Shown: positions 35,410 to 46,718 of the stretch, piece by piece
How the letters are laid out: every line of letters starts with the position of its first letter
Numbering within the stretch: the stretch's first letter is position 1
NCBI GenBank assembly: GCA_028873795.1
Contig: JAPPNP010000005.1
Location: forward strand, 1-64,000
From: Chloroflexota bacterium
GTDB taxonomy: Bacteria > Chloroflexota > UBA11872
Reading direction: 5' to 3'
DNA: 64,000 nt
Made by a program: the position numbers and the translations under genes
Notes under the pieces: model-generated
What the model was told of the DNA's origin: nothing
The model's input: only the letters and a program-made list of their open reading frames with translations
Databases searched by the model: none

Positions 35410-37059
35410 ATGAGCGGTCTCGCCCACGAGCCGAGCGCCATGTCTCACGACCACGACGCCACCGACGTCCTCATCATTGGCGCCGGCGCGTCCGGGGCGG
35501 CGGTCGCCTGGTCGCTCGCCCGCGACGGCGTCCGGGTCACCTGTTTGGAGCAGGGCGGATGGCTGGATCGGACCGACTATCCGCACGAGCTGCCGGACTG
35601 GGAGCTACACCGGCAGACCGATTTCTCCAACAATCCCAACGTGCGCGGGCGGCCCGAGGACTACCCGCTCAACAATGCCGACACGCCCATCGCGCCGCTC
35701 ATGTTCAACGCCGTGGGCGGCAGCACCATCCACTGGGCGGGACACTTTCCGAGATTCCGGCCCTCGGACTTTCGCGTCCGCACACTCGACGGCGTCGCCG
35801 ACGATTGGCCCATCGCCTATGAGGATCTGGAGCCCTTCTACGAGGAGAACGACGTAAACGTCGGCGTGGCCGGGCTCAGCGGCGATCCAGCCAATCCACC
35901 GCGCGGCCCGCGGCCGCTGCCGCCGGTCGCCCTCGATCGCGCCGCGTACGTCTTCATTGATGGACTCGAAAAGCTCGGCTGGCATTGGTGGCCCGCCGAC
36001 GGCGCGTTACTGACAGCCCCATACGGCGACGGTGGCCGCGAGGTCTGCAACCGATGCGGCCCCTGCGATCTGGGGTGCCCGAACGGCGCCATGTCGAGCG
36101 CCCACGTCACCTATTGGCCCAAGGCCCTCGACCACGGCGCGCGCCTCATCACCCACGCCCGCGTGCGCGAGATCACGGTCGACGCCCATGGCCGCGCGTC
36201 CGGCGCCGTCTACTACGACCGGAACGGCGTTGCCCGGCATCAGGCCGCGCGCGCGGTCGTCGTCGCATGCAACGGCGTCGGCACCCCGCGCTTGCTCCTC
36301 ACTTCCGCGTCGGCGCTCTTCCCGCACGGACTGGCCAATTCAAGCGGCTATGTCGGCCGCAACCTCATGTTTCATCCCATTGGCTTCGTTAGCGGTGAGT
36401 TCGAGGAGCACCTCGAGGGCTATCAGGGTCCGCTGGGCGTGCTGCTGCACTGTCAGGAGTTCTACGAATCCGACCCCTCGCGGGGCTTCGTTCGTGGCTG
36501 CCAAATGCAGCTGCACCACGACTTCGGACCGCTGACCACGGCGCTCGGGGGATTCACGGCACATCGCCTGCCCTGGGGCGCCGATCACCATCGCGTGATG
36601 CGCAATCGGCTCGGGCGCACGCTGTCGATCACCGCGATGACGGAGGATCTCCCGGAGTTGCACAACCGGGTCACGCTCGACGAGACCCTCACCGACAGCC
36701 ACGGAATTCCCGCGCCGAAGATCAGCTACACCCTCAGCGACAACACCCAGCGCGCGATCGACTTCGTGGTCGCGCGGGCGCGCGAGCTCCTCGAAACCTG
36801 CGGCGCGCATGAGGTCCGGGAGCTTCCCTGCGTGCCCGAGTCGGGGTGGCACCTCATGGGAACCGCGCGCATGGGCGACGATCCGGAGACCTCGGTGGTG
36901 GACCGTTGGGGTCGCGCCCACGACGTGCCGAACCTGTTTGTGGTCGACGCCAGCCTCTTCGTCACCGGAGCGCCGGTCAACCCCACCAGCACCATTCAAG
37001 CCCTAGCGTTGCGCACCGCGAGGTGGATGAGCGCCAATCGACGCGAGATCGCGGCATGA
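35410..37059 (+). CDS. GMC-family FAD oxidoreductase (gluconate dehydrogenase-like)
   Basis: A 549-aa FAD enzyme of the GMC group. The FAD motif is GAGASG near residues 24-29, with a Cys-rich CNRCGPCDLGCPNGAM segment in the middle, typical of the gluconate/choline-type bacterial branch, and the C-terminal signature HLMGTARMG followed by VVDASLFVTGAPVNPTST. Substrate is probably an alcohol or sugar acid, unknown. ATG 35410 or ATG 35440 may be the start. It overlaps the small subunit gene by four bases (ATGA). No Tat signal is visible, and no cytochrome c subunit gene follows. Confidence 0.9.
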   Translation: MSGLAHEPSAMSHDHDATDVLIIGAGASGAAVAWSLARDGVRVTCLEQGGWLDRTDYPHELPDWELHRQTDFSNNPNVRGRPEDYPLNNADTPIAPLMFNAVGGSTIHWAGHFPRFRPSDFRVRTLDGVADDWPIAYEDLEPFYEENDVNVGVAGLSGDPANPPRGPRPLPPVALDRAAYVFIDGLEKLGWHWWPADGALLTAPYGDGGREVCNRCGPCDLGCPNGAMSSAHVTYWPKALDHGARLITHARVREITVDAHGRASGAVYYDRNGVARHQAARAVVVACNGVGTPRLLLTSASALFPHGLANSSGYVGRNLMFHPIGFVSGEFEEHLEGYQGPLGVLLHCQEFYESDPSRGFVRGCQMQLHHDFGPLTTALGGFTAHRLPWGADHHRVMRNRLGRTLSITAMTEDLPELHNRVTLDETLTDSHGIPAPKISYTLSDNTQRAIDFVVARARELLETCGAHEVRELPCVPESGWHLMGTARMGDDPETSVVDRWGRAHDVPNLFVVDASLFVTGAPVNPTSTIQALALRTARWMSANRREIAA

Positions 37060-37514
37060 GCGCCGCCCTGCGTTTCCTGACCGACGAGCAGTCGCGCCTC
37101 GCGACCGCCGTCCTCGACGAGATCATCCCGCCGGAAGGGGACCTCCCGGGAGCCGGCGAGGCCGGCGGCGCTCAGCGACTCGACGTAGTCCTAGTCGACA
37201 ATCCCGACCTTCGCCGGACGATCCTCGAGACGTTGCAAGCCATCGATATCGCCGCTGGTTCGTGCGGATTCCTTGCCCTTGAGCCTGCGGCCCGACCCGA
37301 AGTCTTGCGAGCCGTTGAAGCGGCTGAACCCGACGCCTTTACCACCCTGGTCACGCAGACGTTCAACGTCTATTACACGAGTCCAGAAGTGCGCCGTGCC
37401 GTGGGCTTCACGCCCGAGAATCCACAGCCCGATGGATTCACCGACGTTCGACCGTTCGACCCCGAGTTGCTCGACGGGGTGCGCCGCCGAAACCGGACCT
37501 GGCGCCGCGTCTAA
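37056..37514 (+). CDS. Gluconate 2-dehydrogenase subunit 3-like protein
   Basis: A 152-aa small subunit that pairs with GMC oxidoreductases. The segment RFLTDEQSRLATAVLDEIIPP at the start is the family hallmark (a Tat leader normally precedes it in exported versions but is absent here). The ATGA overlap with the large subunit indicates stoichiometric expression. Confidence 0.85.
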   Translation: MSAALRFLTDEQSRLATAVLDEIIPPEGDLPGAGEAGGAQRLDVVLVDNPDLRRTILETLQAIDIAAGSCGFLALEPAARPEVLRAVEAAEPDAFTTLVTQTFNVYYTSPEVRRAVGFTPENPQPDGFTDVRPFDPELLDGVRRRNRTWRRV

Positions 37515-37544
37515 CTCCGACGGCCGGTGGCCGCCGACATTGAC

Positions 37545-37805
37545 TTAGGCCTTTTGCACGCCCAGGTCGCCCGCCCGCATTTCAAACTTCACCTTGAAGC
37601 CCGACTGCGCGGCAGCCGACTGAATCCGCCCGCGAATCGTGGGCTGGCGCTTCTTTTCCTGTTCCGTGAGGCTGATCACTACCCATTCGCCACGCGTCGT
37701 CTTATCTAGACGGTCGACAATCTTGCGAATCTCAGGGCTGATGCGCCGTGATCGCTGCGGTCGCTGCTGCCAGTCGCTGGAAGAAACAACTTCTTTGAGC
37801 TCCAT
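37545..37805 (-). CDS. Small basic hypothetical protein
   Basis: An 86-aa protein with a positively charged centre (RISPEIRKIVDRLDKTTRG) and a beta-like middle (EWVVISL). The ATG at 37805 has GGAGAG about 6 bases upstream; ATG 37817 and 37862 are alternatives. It converges with the GMC small-subunit gene. No family recognised; a nucleic-acid-binding role is possible. Confidence 0.55.
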   Translation of the reverse strand: MELKEVVSSSDWQQRPQRSRRISPEIRKIVDRLDKTTRGEWVVISLTEQEKKRQPTIRGRIQSAAAQSGFKVKFEMRAGDLGVQKA

Positions 37806-38005
37806 CTGACTCTCCATTCCGGTAGAACAATCCGAATTCGATCGCGTAATCATGGCACACACTGATCGACCGATGCAAGGATTGGACCAGAATTGAATCT
37901 ATTCGAAATGTAATCGTGGCAACACCAGTCAGGTCCTCGACCGTGCCATGTTCAGTGGCTTTCTAACGACCTTGTCTTGCGAAAACTGGTGTGCTGTCGA
38001 GTGCT
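37806..38005. other. Intergenic, relatively AT-rich
   Basis: About 200 bases upstream of the small basic protein and past the pyrK stop; visibly less GC-rich than the neighbours. It probably holds the minus-strand promoter of the small gene and the end of the pyr operon. I find no clear terminator or RNA gene. Confidence 0.45.
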
Positions 38006-38809
38006 CTAATCGTGGGTCCATTGCCACGAGAGCGTGTCTTGACGAAAGACTGGCCCGTCCCTACACACACGCTTCACACCATGCGAGGTCCGTACCACGC
38101 ACGAGTAGCACACGCCTATGGCGCAACCCATTCGCGCTTCGAGCGACGCGAAGACCGGGCGTTGGCCCCGCCGTAGCCCGAGACTGGCGCTGAGCGTCGA
38201 CATCGCCTCGAGCATCGGCGTTGGACCGCAGACAAAGACCTGTTCCGCCCAGTCCCACCAGTCCGGAACCAGGTCGGTAATCACGCCGGCGTGCCCCTGT
38301 GAGCCGTCGTCGGTCGCGGTCAAATAGGTGGCCCGCTCGGGAATCCAGTCCGCCGGGGTTACCCCCGCCGCGTCCCGTGCGCCGCACAGAATGGTGGCCT
38401 CCACGCCGCCGGCTGCCGCGTCGTCGGCCATCACCAGCAGCGGGGCCAGCCCGATGCCCCCGCCAACGAAGAGCGCGCGCGTCGAGTCCGCCTGCCACTC
38501 GAACCACGTCCCCAGCGGTCCGAGCAAATCAATTTCGGCGCCGGGATCCTGGCGCACGAGCCAGTCGGTGCCGCGACCGACGACATCGATCAGGAACGCG
38601 ATGCGACCCTGCGCACGGTCCACGCGGCTGAAGCTCAGCGGGCGCCGCAGCATGGGGTCGTAGCTCCAGGGATCGCCGCACAGCGCGTGGGCAAACTGGC
38701 CGGCGCGCGCGGTCGCGGCGATGCCCGGCGACTCATAGGTGCACCACCACAGACGATCGGTGATCCGCTCGTTGCCGACGACGCGCGCCGTCTCTTGGAG
38801 CGCTTTCAC
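38006..38809 (-). CDS. pyrK: Dihydroorotate dehydrogenase electron-transfer subunit
   Basis: A 267-aa flavoprotein of the PyrK family that links dihydroorotate dehydrogenase to NAD+ via FAD and a [2Fe-2S] cluster. FAD-binding LRRPLSFSRVD and nucleotide-binding FVGGGIGLAPLLVMA are visible, and the C-terminal cysteine motif reads GCAIGVCYSCVV, followed by VC. GTG 38809 overlaps the carB stop. The usual partner pyrD gene is not in the window. Confidence 0.93.
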   Translation of the reverse strand: MKALQETARVVGNERITDRLWWCTYESPGIAATARAGQFAHALCGDPWSYDPMLRRPLSFSRVDRAQGRIAFLIDVVGRGTDWLVRQDPGAEIDLLGPLGTWFEWQADSTRALFVGGGIGLAPLLVMADDAAAGGVEATILCGARDAAGVTPADWIPERATYLTATDDGSQGHAGVITDLVPDWWDWAEQVFVCGPTPMLEAMSTLSASLGLRRGQRPVFASLEARMGCAIGVCYSCVVRTSHGVKRVCRDGPVFRQDTLSWQWTHD

Positions 38810-41800
38810 GCGGTCGCCAGTGGGGCGCCGCGGTACTCGTCGATCGTGCACACGTCAAACGTGCCGCGCGTCGTCTCCACCGCGTCCAGCAGCGTGTGCA
38901 CCGTCTCCAGGGTGGTGAGGCAGGGGGTGCGGGTCTCCGCGGCCGCCCGCCGGAGGTAGTGGCCGTCTTGCAGCGTCTGCCGTCCGCCCGTCAGCGTGTT
39001 GACCACCAGCACGCTGCTTCCCGAGCGAATGAACTGCTCGACGTTCGGCGTGCCGGCGCGCATCTTGGCGACCGTGCGAGCGCGGAACCCGAGTTCGCGG
39101 ATGAATCGCGCCGTGCCCACCGTCGCGACGAGCCCGTATCCCAGCTTGTCCAGGCGCTGGATGATGTCGACTGCCGCCGGCTTGTCGCGGTCGGCGATCG
39201 ACAGCAGCACGTCGCCCTCGGGCGGCAGCGCATTGCCGGCCGCGATCATGGCCTTCAGCAGCGCTGGCGGAAACGCGCGATCGACGCCCATCACTTCGCC
39301 CGTGCTCTTCATCTCCGGGCCGAGATACGTGTCCACGCCCGAGAGCTTGGCCATCGAGAACACGGGAGCCTTCACGGCCACCAGGGGAGGCGCCGGCGCC
39401 AGGCCCGGCTCCCAACCCAACTCCCGCAGCGAGGCGCCGAACAGCGTCTGCATCGCCAGCCGCACCATCGGAATCCCGGTGGCCTTGCTCAAGAACGGGA
39501 CCGTCCGGCTCGAGCGTGGATTCACCTCCAGCACGTAGACGTCGCCTTCGTACTCCACGTACTGCACGTTGACCAGCCCGCGCGCGCCCAGCCCCGCGCA
39601 GATGCGCTGCGTGGCGTCCAGAATCGCTTGCTGCGTCGCCTCCGAGGCCGTCACCGGCGGATACACCGCGAAGCTGTCGCCGGAGTGGACTCCGGCCCGC
39701 TCGATGTGCTCCATGATCCCGGGAATCAAGGTGTCCGTGCCGTCGCAGATCGCGTCGACTTCCAGCTCTCGACCCTCGAGGTACTTGTCGATCAGTACCG
39801 GTCGCTCCGGCGACGGCTGTGTGACTTCCCGGATATAGCGTTCCAGCTCCGCCCGGTTGTCGACGATCTCCATGGCCCGCCCGCCCAGGACATACGACGG
39901 ACGCACGAGCACCGGGTATTCCAGCTGCTCCGCCACCGTCACCGCGTCGCGCATGCGCGTCACCGTGGCCCCCGGCGGACGCAGCAGCCCCAGCCGCTCG
40001 AGGAACCGGTCGAACTTGGCCCGATCCTCGGCCTCGTCGATGCTGCCCGGGCCGCCGCCTGCGATCTCATGGCCGAGCGTGTAGAGCGGCTCGGCCAGAT
40101 TGATCGCCGTCTGGCCGCCAAACTGCGCGATGGCGGGCGGCATACCGGCACGCTGGCCCTCGTTGGCGAGCACGTCGGCCACGCTCTCCACGTCGAGCGC
40201 CTCGAAATACAGCCGCGTGGACGAGTCGAAGTCGGTGCTCACGGTTTCCGGGTTCGAGTTGATCATCACGCTGGCGCGTCCCGCCGCCTGCAACGCCCAC
40301 GCCGCGTGCACCGAGCAGTAGTCGAACTCGATGCCCTGGCCAATCCGAATCGGTCCGCTGCCGATCACCACCGCCGGCGAGTCGCCTTCCGGCTGCGCCT
40401 CGTTTTCGTGCTCGTAGGTGCTCCAGTAGTACGGCGTCACGGCATCGAACTCGGCCGCGCACGTATCCACCATCTTGTAGACCGGGGTGATCCCGTCGAC
40501 CTCGCGCCGCTCCCGCACGCGCTGCGGCAGGTCATCGGCCAGCGCGGCGATCATCTCGTCGGAGAAGCCCATCCGCTTGGCATCCCACAGCAGATCGGCC
40601 GTCAGCGGTTCGTCGAGCAGGCGGCGCTCCATGGCGTGGATGCCGGCCATCTTGTCGACGAAGAAGATGTCGATGCGCGACCGGCGGGCGATCTCCGCTG
40701 GTTCCGCGCCGCGCCGCAGGGCCGCCATGATGGCCCACAGCCGCTCATCGTGCGCGTGGTCGATGCGCCACCAGATGGCCTCGTCGTCGTTGGCCCACGC
40801 CGGGTCTTCCCAGAGCAACGTGCGGCCGCCGATTTCCAGTCCGCGAACGGCCTTGTTGAGGCAGGCTTCGATGGTCCGCTCGATCGCCATCACCTCGCCG
40901 GTCGCCTTCATCTGGGTGCCCAGGCGCCGGTCGGCGTGCGCAAACTTGTCGAACGGCCAGCGCGGAATCTTGGTCACCACGTAGTCGAGCGCAGGCTCGA
41001 ACGCGGCGCAGGTCCGCTGGGTGATGGGATTGGGCAGCTCATCGAGACGCCGGCCCAGGGCGATCTTGGCCGCGATGCGCGCAATCGGGTACCCCGTGGC
41101 CTTCGACGCCAGCGCGGATGACCGGCTCACGCGTGGATTCACCTCGATCACGGCGTAGTCGAAGGACTCCGGGTCCAGCGCCAGTTGCACGTTGCACCCG
41201 CCCTCCACGCGCAGCGCCCGGATGATCCGCAGCGACGCCGACCGGAGCATCTGGTACTCCTTGTCGCTGAGGGTTTGGCTGGGCGCGAACACGATCGAGT
41301 CCCCCGTGTGCACGCCCATCGGATCGAAGTTCTCCATGTTGCAGACAGTGATGCAGTTGTTGGCGCCGTCGCGCATCACCTCGTACTCGATCTCTTTCCA
41401 CCCCGCCAGCGAGCGCTCGACCAGCACCTGGCCGATGGGACTCGCCTGCAGCCCGGTGTTCACCACGGCTTCGAACTCGTCCTCATGCCGCGCGAAGCCA
41501 CCGCCCGTGCCGCCCAGCGTGTAGGCCGGTCGCACCACCAGGGGGAAGCCGCAGGAGCGGGCGAAATCCCAGGCTTCCGGCAGCGACGTCACCGTGCGGC
41601 TCTCGGGCACCGGCTCGCCGATGCGCCGCATCAGGGTCCGAAATCGTTCCCGGTCCTCCGCGTCCTGGATCCCTTCCAGCGGCGTGCCCAGGATCCGCAC
41701 GCCCGCCGCTTGCAGAATCCCGGCCTCGGCCAGCTCCACCGCCATGTTGAGGCCCGTCTGTCCGCCCATGGACGCCAGCAGCCCCTGCGGCCGTTCCCGC

Positions 41801-42027
41801 TCGATGACCCTTGCCAGCACGTCGCGCGTGATGGGCTCGATGTACACCCGGTCGGCAATGCCTTCGTCGGTCATGATCGTGGCGGGGTTGGAGTTGACCA
41901 GGATCGAGCGCACGCCCTCCTCGCGCAGCGCCTTGCAGGCCTGCGTCCCGGCGTAGTCGAACTCCGCCGCCTGCCCGATCACGATCGGCCCCGAGCCGAT
42001 CACCAGCACGCTCTCGAGATCAGCCAC
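38806..42027 (-). CDS. carB: Carbamoyl-phosphate synthase large subunit
   Basis: A 1073-aa enzyme that makes carbamoyl phosphate from bicarbonate, ammonia and ATP. Two homologous ATP-grasp halves are visible: a first opening VLVIGSGPIVIGQAAEFDYAG, and a second opening VVIGSGPIRIGQGIEFDYC. The C-terminal MGS-like regulatory domain (about 930-1073) is present with LSIADRDKPAAVDIIQRLD. It overlaps pyrK (GTGA) and lies 27 bases after carA. Length is typical. Confidence 0.97.
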   Translation of the reverse strand: MADLESVLVIGSGPIVIGQAAEFDYAGTQACKALREEGVRSILVNSNPATIMTDEGIADRVYIEPITRDVLARVIERERPQGLLASMGGQTGLNMAVELAEAGILQAAGVRILGTPLEGIQDAEDRERFRTLMRRIGEPVPESRTVTSLPEAWDFARSCGFPLVVRPAYTLGGTGGGFARHEDEFEAVVNTGLQASPIGQVLVERSLAGWKEIEYEVMRDGANNCITVCNMENFDPMGVHTGDSIVFAPSQTLSDKEYQMLRSASLRIIRALRVEGGCNVQLALDPESFDYAVIEVNPRVSRSSALASKATGYPIARIAAKIALGRRLDELPNPITQRTCAAFEPALDYVVTKIPRWPFDKFAHADRRLGTQMKATGEVMAIERTIEACLNKAVRGLEIGGRTLLWEDPAWANDDEAIWWRIDHAHDERLWAIMAALRRGAEPAEIARRSRIDIFFVDKMAGIHAMERRLLDEPLTADLLWDAKRMGFSDEMIAALADDLPQRVRERREVDGITPVYKMVDTCAAEFDAVTPYYWSTYEHENEAQPEGDSPAVVIGSGPIRIGQGIEFDYCSVHAAWALQAAGRASVMINSNPETVSTDFDSSTRLYFEALDVESVADVLANEGQRAGMPPAIAQFGGQTAINLAEPLYTLGHEIAGGGPGSIDEAEDRAKFDRFLERLGLLRPPGATVTRMRDAVTVAEQLEYPVLVRPSYVLGGRAMEIVDNRAELERYIREVTQPSPERPVLIDKYLEGRELEVDAICDGTDTLIPGIMEHIERAGVHSGDSFAVYPPVTASEATQQAILDATQRICAGLGARGLVNVQYVEYEGDVYVLEVNPRSSRTVPFLSKATGIPMVRLAMQTLFGASLRELGWEPGLAPAPPLVAVKAPVFSMAKLSGVDTYLGPEMKSTGEVMGVDRAFPPALLKAMIAAGNALPPEGDVLLSIADRDKPAAVDIIQRLDKLGYGLVATVGTARFIRELGFRARTVAKMRAGTPNVEQFIRSGSSVLVVNTLTGGRQTLQDGHYLRRAAAETRTPCLTTLETVHTLLDAVETTRGTFDVCTIDEYRGAPLATA

Positions 42028-42054
42028 GCATGCGTCCTCGGACTGCCAACCCCG

Positions 42055-43246
42055 TCAAGCCGCCTGCCCGCCCACGCCCTCGATCGCGTCCAGGAACCGG
42101 TCGAAGAGGTATTGGTTGTCTTGCGGTCCCGGACTGGCCTCGGGGTGGTATTGAACGGAGAACACAGGCAGGCGCTCATGGCTCAGGCCTTCGACCGAGC
42201 CGTCGTTCAAATTCACGTGGCTCACGGCGAAGCCGCTGTCGGCGGGAATCGACTCCGCGTCCACCTGAAAGCCGTGATTCTGGGAGGTGATGTGCACCCG
42301 CCCATCCGTGAGGTCCTGCACCGGGTGATTCGCCCCGCGGTGGCCGAAGGGCAGGCGGCTCGTGGTGGCCCCGATCGCCAGCCCCAGCACCTGATGTCCC
42401 AGGCAAATGCCCATCAGCGGATAGCGGCCAATCATCGCGCGGACGGTTTCGACGGCGCGGTCGGCCTGAACCGGATCGCCCGGTCCATTGCCCACGACCA
42501 CGCCGTCCGGCTGCAACGCGGCGATGTCTCCCGGCGTGGAGCCATAGGGCAGCACGCGGACCTCGGCGCCCCGGCGGGCGAGCGAGCGCACGATGTTCGT
42601 CTTAACGCCAATGTCCAGGAGCGCGATGCGCGGTTCCCGATCGCGCCGCCGCGGCTCCGGCCACGGCGCCCAGGGCGCGCTGGTGGCCGTGAACGGCTCC
42701 GGGACGGTGACTTCGGAAACGAACGGCTGGTCGTCGTAAGGCGGCAAGTCCTGCGCCCGCTCAACCTGGCTCTCGGCCCAGGCTGTGGCGCCCGGATGCG
42801 TTCCCCGCAGCCAGTGGAAGGTCGAGGCGCCATCGGCCACCTCGCGCGGCGCGCGGACGAGCCGGCTGGGCGCCGGACCCGTGCGGCGAATCACCCGCAC
42901 CAGCGAGCGCGTGTCGATGCCCATGATCCCGGCAATGCCGTGCTCCTCCAGAAACCCGCCCAGGCCGCCCGCCGCGCGCCAGTTGCTCGACGTCGGCGCA
43001 AGCTCGCGCACGACGAGCCCGGCGATCCATGGACGCCGGGATTCGACATCGTCGGCGTTCACGCCGTAGTTGTTGATCAGCGGATAGGTCAACGTCACGA
43101 TCTGCCCGCGATAGGACGCGTCGGTCGTGATTTCCTGATAGCCCGTCATGCTGGTGTTGAAAACCACCTCGCCCTCGGCCGGCTCGCTGCTCCCGAAGCC
43201 GTAGCCGAAAAACACGTCGCCCGTCGCCAGTGCCAGCACGGCGGGC

Positions 43247-43257
<11 letters not shown>
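42055..43257 (-). CDS. carA: Carbamoyl-phosphate synthase small subunit
   Basis: A 400-aa glutaminase subunit. The N-terminal domain (GEVVFNTSMTGYQEI) is typical and the class I amidotransferase Cys is at 285 (GICLGHQ), with the later YHPEASPGP His-Glu pair. It supplies ammonia to CarB through a tunnel. ATG 43257 overlaps the pyrC stop region by 11 bases. Confidence 0.97.
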
Positions 43258-44597
<1,340 letters not shown>

Positions 44598-44605
<8 letters not shown>

Positions 44606-45218
44606 TCAGGGCCTCAGTCAGGTAGCGGCGCACGGCCTCCTTGGCGACGTCGAGAATCGGCTCGCCGTGGGCCACGGCCAGCGAGGTAAACGGCAGCTCC
44701 AGCAGGCCCAGGAGCGCGTGCGGCGGTCGTGCTCGCGGATGGGCGCCGACCTGGCCTTCGTTGTGCGTCCAATAGCTCGTAGTTCCCAGCGCGTCGCCCA
44801 CGAAGAGCACACCGCGATTCTCGGGCCAGAGCAGCGCGTGCTCGCCGTCGGTGATCGTCCCAAGCGCGATCGCCCGCAGCCCCGCGGGAAGCTCCGTATC
44901 GGCGTTGAACACGTGGTCGGGCGTAACCGACTCGAGCTCGCCGATGTCTCCCTCGGGCGCCCAGACCTCGGCGCCGAACCGTCCGCGCAGCATGGCCGAG
45001 GCCCGCTCGTGAAAGTGGTTCGTCATCAAGATGTCGCTCACGCCGTAGCGCTCGATGGCGCCGATGCTGCGCGGGGGATAGTCGCTGGGGTCGATCAGCA
45101 CGCAGCCGGACGGCTGCTCGATGGCGTAGGACTCCAGCGAATATCGGTGCCAACCCACCGACCAGTGCGTCACGCCGGGAAGGATCTCGCGCGGTCCGGA
45201 TCCCGCATAGCCGCTCAT
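44598..45218 (-). CDS. MBL-fold-like protein in the pyr operon
   Basis: A 206-aa protein resembling metallo-beta-lactamase-fold hydrolases: the metal loop reads TNHFHERAS where most have HxHxDH, and VLFVGDALG and LAVAHGEPIL give the later metal positions. One ligand may therefore differ. It is not a pyrimidine enzyme known to me, yet both ends overlap with pyrB and pyrC (4 and 8 bases), so it is embedded in the operon. Confidence 0.72.
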
Positions 45219-46129
45219 CGTCGTCCCTCCCCGGTGAGCAGGAGATAGAGCACCGCCATGCGCACCGCGACCCCGTTCGCCACCTGCTCTTCAATCACGG
45301 ACTGCTCGCTGTAGGCCACCGCCGGTGAGATTTCTATGCCCTGGTTCATTGGTCCGGGATGCATGACCAGCGCGTGGCGCTGGGCGCGCTCGAGTCGCGC
45401 GGGATTGACCGACCAGCGGCGAGCATATTCCCGCAGATCGGGCAGCAGACCGGCCTGCATGCGCTCACGCTGCACGCGCAGGGCCATCACGATGTCGGCG
45501 CCTTGAATCGCGCCGTCTAGGTCATGCTCGATGCGCACTTCGCCGGTGCCGTTGGTGAGAGCTTCCATAGTGTCGGGCAGGAGGGACGGCGGCCCGCTCA
45601 AGACCACCTCCGCGCCCATGCGCGCGAAGGCCCAGATGCCCGATCGCGCCACCCGGCTGTGCAGGATGTCCCCCACGATGACGATCTTGCGGCCCTCCAC
45701 GTCGCCCAGCCGGCGACGCGCGGTATAGAGGTCCAGCAGCGCCTGCGTCGGGTGGCCGCGGGTGCCGTCGCCCGCATTGATCACGCCGCAGTCAAGGTGT
45801 CGCGAGGCCAGCTCCGGCGCGCCCGCGCGCGAGTGGCGCACCACCACGATGTCCGCGCCGAGCGCCTGAATGGTCTGGAACGTGTCGATCAGCGACTCGC
45901 CCTTCTCCACGCTGCTGCCCGAGGCGGCGATGTTCACCACGTCCGCGCTCAGGTTCTTGCCCGCCAGCTCGAACGACACGCGGGTGCGCGTGCTGGGCTC
46001 GTAGAACACGTTGGCGATCGTGGTCCCGCGCAGCGTCGGCACGCGTCGGATGGGGCGTTCCAGCACCGCGTGCATGCGCTCGGCGGTGTCCAGAACCTCC
46101 GCGAATTCGTCGCGGGTGAAGTCGCTCAC
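45215..46129 (-). CDS. pyrB: Aspartate carbamoyltransferase catalytic chain
   Basis: A 304-aa enzyme making carbamoyl aspartate. The carbamoyl-phosphate loop EPSTRTRVSFE (STRTR 46-50) and HPTQALLDLYT are standard. The GTG at 46129 starts the open frame; the frame upstream encodes KHLLDV, which matches the usual N-terminus, but has only CTG as a possible start, so the true start may be non-standard. No pyrI regulatory chain is present. It overlaps the MBL-like gene by 4 bases. Confidence 0.95.
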   Translation of the reverse strand: MSDFTRDEFAEVLDTAERMHAVLERPIRRVPTLRGTTIANVFYEPSTRTRVSFELAGKNLSADVVNIAASGSSVEKGESLIDTFQTIQALGADIVVVRHSRAGAPELASRHLDCGVINAGDGTRGHPTQALLDLYTARRRLGDVEGRKIVIVGDILHSRVARSGIWAFARMGAEVVLSGPPSLLPDTMEALTNGTGEVRIEHDLDGAIQGADIVMALRVQRERMQAGLLPDLREYARRWSVNPARLERAQRHALVMHPGPMNQGIEISPAVAYSEQSVIEEQVANGVAVRMAVLYLLLTGEGRR

Positions 46130-46142
46130 GTCCAGCAGGTGC

Positions 46143-46718
46143 TTACGTTGCAGGGGTGGCCTCCTGCGCCGGGCTCACCACGCGCTCGATGTGCACCGCA
46201 TCCTCCCCGTCGAGTTCCTGGAGTCGCACGGTCACCCGCTCGTCGTCCGCGGTCGGGAGATTCTTGCCGACGAAATCCGCCCGTACCGGCAACTCGCGAT
46301 GGCCGCGGTCGACGATGGCCGCGAACTGAATCGTGCGCGGCCGGCCAAAGTCGTTCAGCGCGTCCAGCGCCGCCCGCAGCGTGCGGCCGGTGTAAAGCAC
46401 GTCGTCCACCAGGACCACGGTGCGATCGGTCACGTCCACCGGAATGTGGCTGGGATGCACCGGCGGACCGATTGACCGGCGGTCCAAGTCGTCGCGGTGC
46501 ATGGTGGGGTCCACGGCGCCGGTCGGTACCTGCCGGCCCTCGATCGTCTCGATCAGGTCGGCCAGTCGCTCCGCCAGCACCGGGCCCGGCCGTGGAATGC
46601 CGACGAGGACGAGCGAGGCCGCGCCGCGGTTGCGCTCGATGATCTCGTGGGCAATGCGGGACATCGCGCGACCCATGTCGGCCGCCGACATCACCACGCG
46701 GCGCTGCGCCGCTGCCAC
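46143..46718 (-). CDS. pyrR: PyrR: pyr attenuator-binding protein / uracil phosphoribosyltransferase
   Basis: A 191-aa PyrR protein, which binds UMP and the pyr leader RNA to promote termination. The PRPP site reads VVLVDDVLYTGRTLRAAL. GTG 46718 is preferred because GGGAGG lies about 5 bases upstream; an upstream open frame to 46811 passes through the terminator hairpin and is not real. First gene of the pyr operon. Confidence 0.93.
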   Translation of the reverse strand: MAAAQRRVVMSAADMGRAMSRIAHEIIERNRGAASLVLVGIPRPGPVLAERLADLIETIEGRQVPTGAVDPTMHRDDLDRRSIGPPVHPSHIPVDVTDRTVVLVDDVLYTGRTLRAALDALNDFGRPRTIQFAAIVDRGHRELPVRADFVGKNLPTADDERVTVRLQELDGEDAVHIERVVSPAQEATPAT

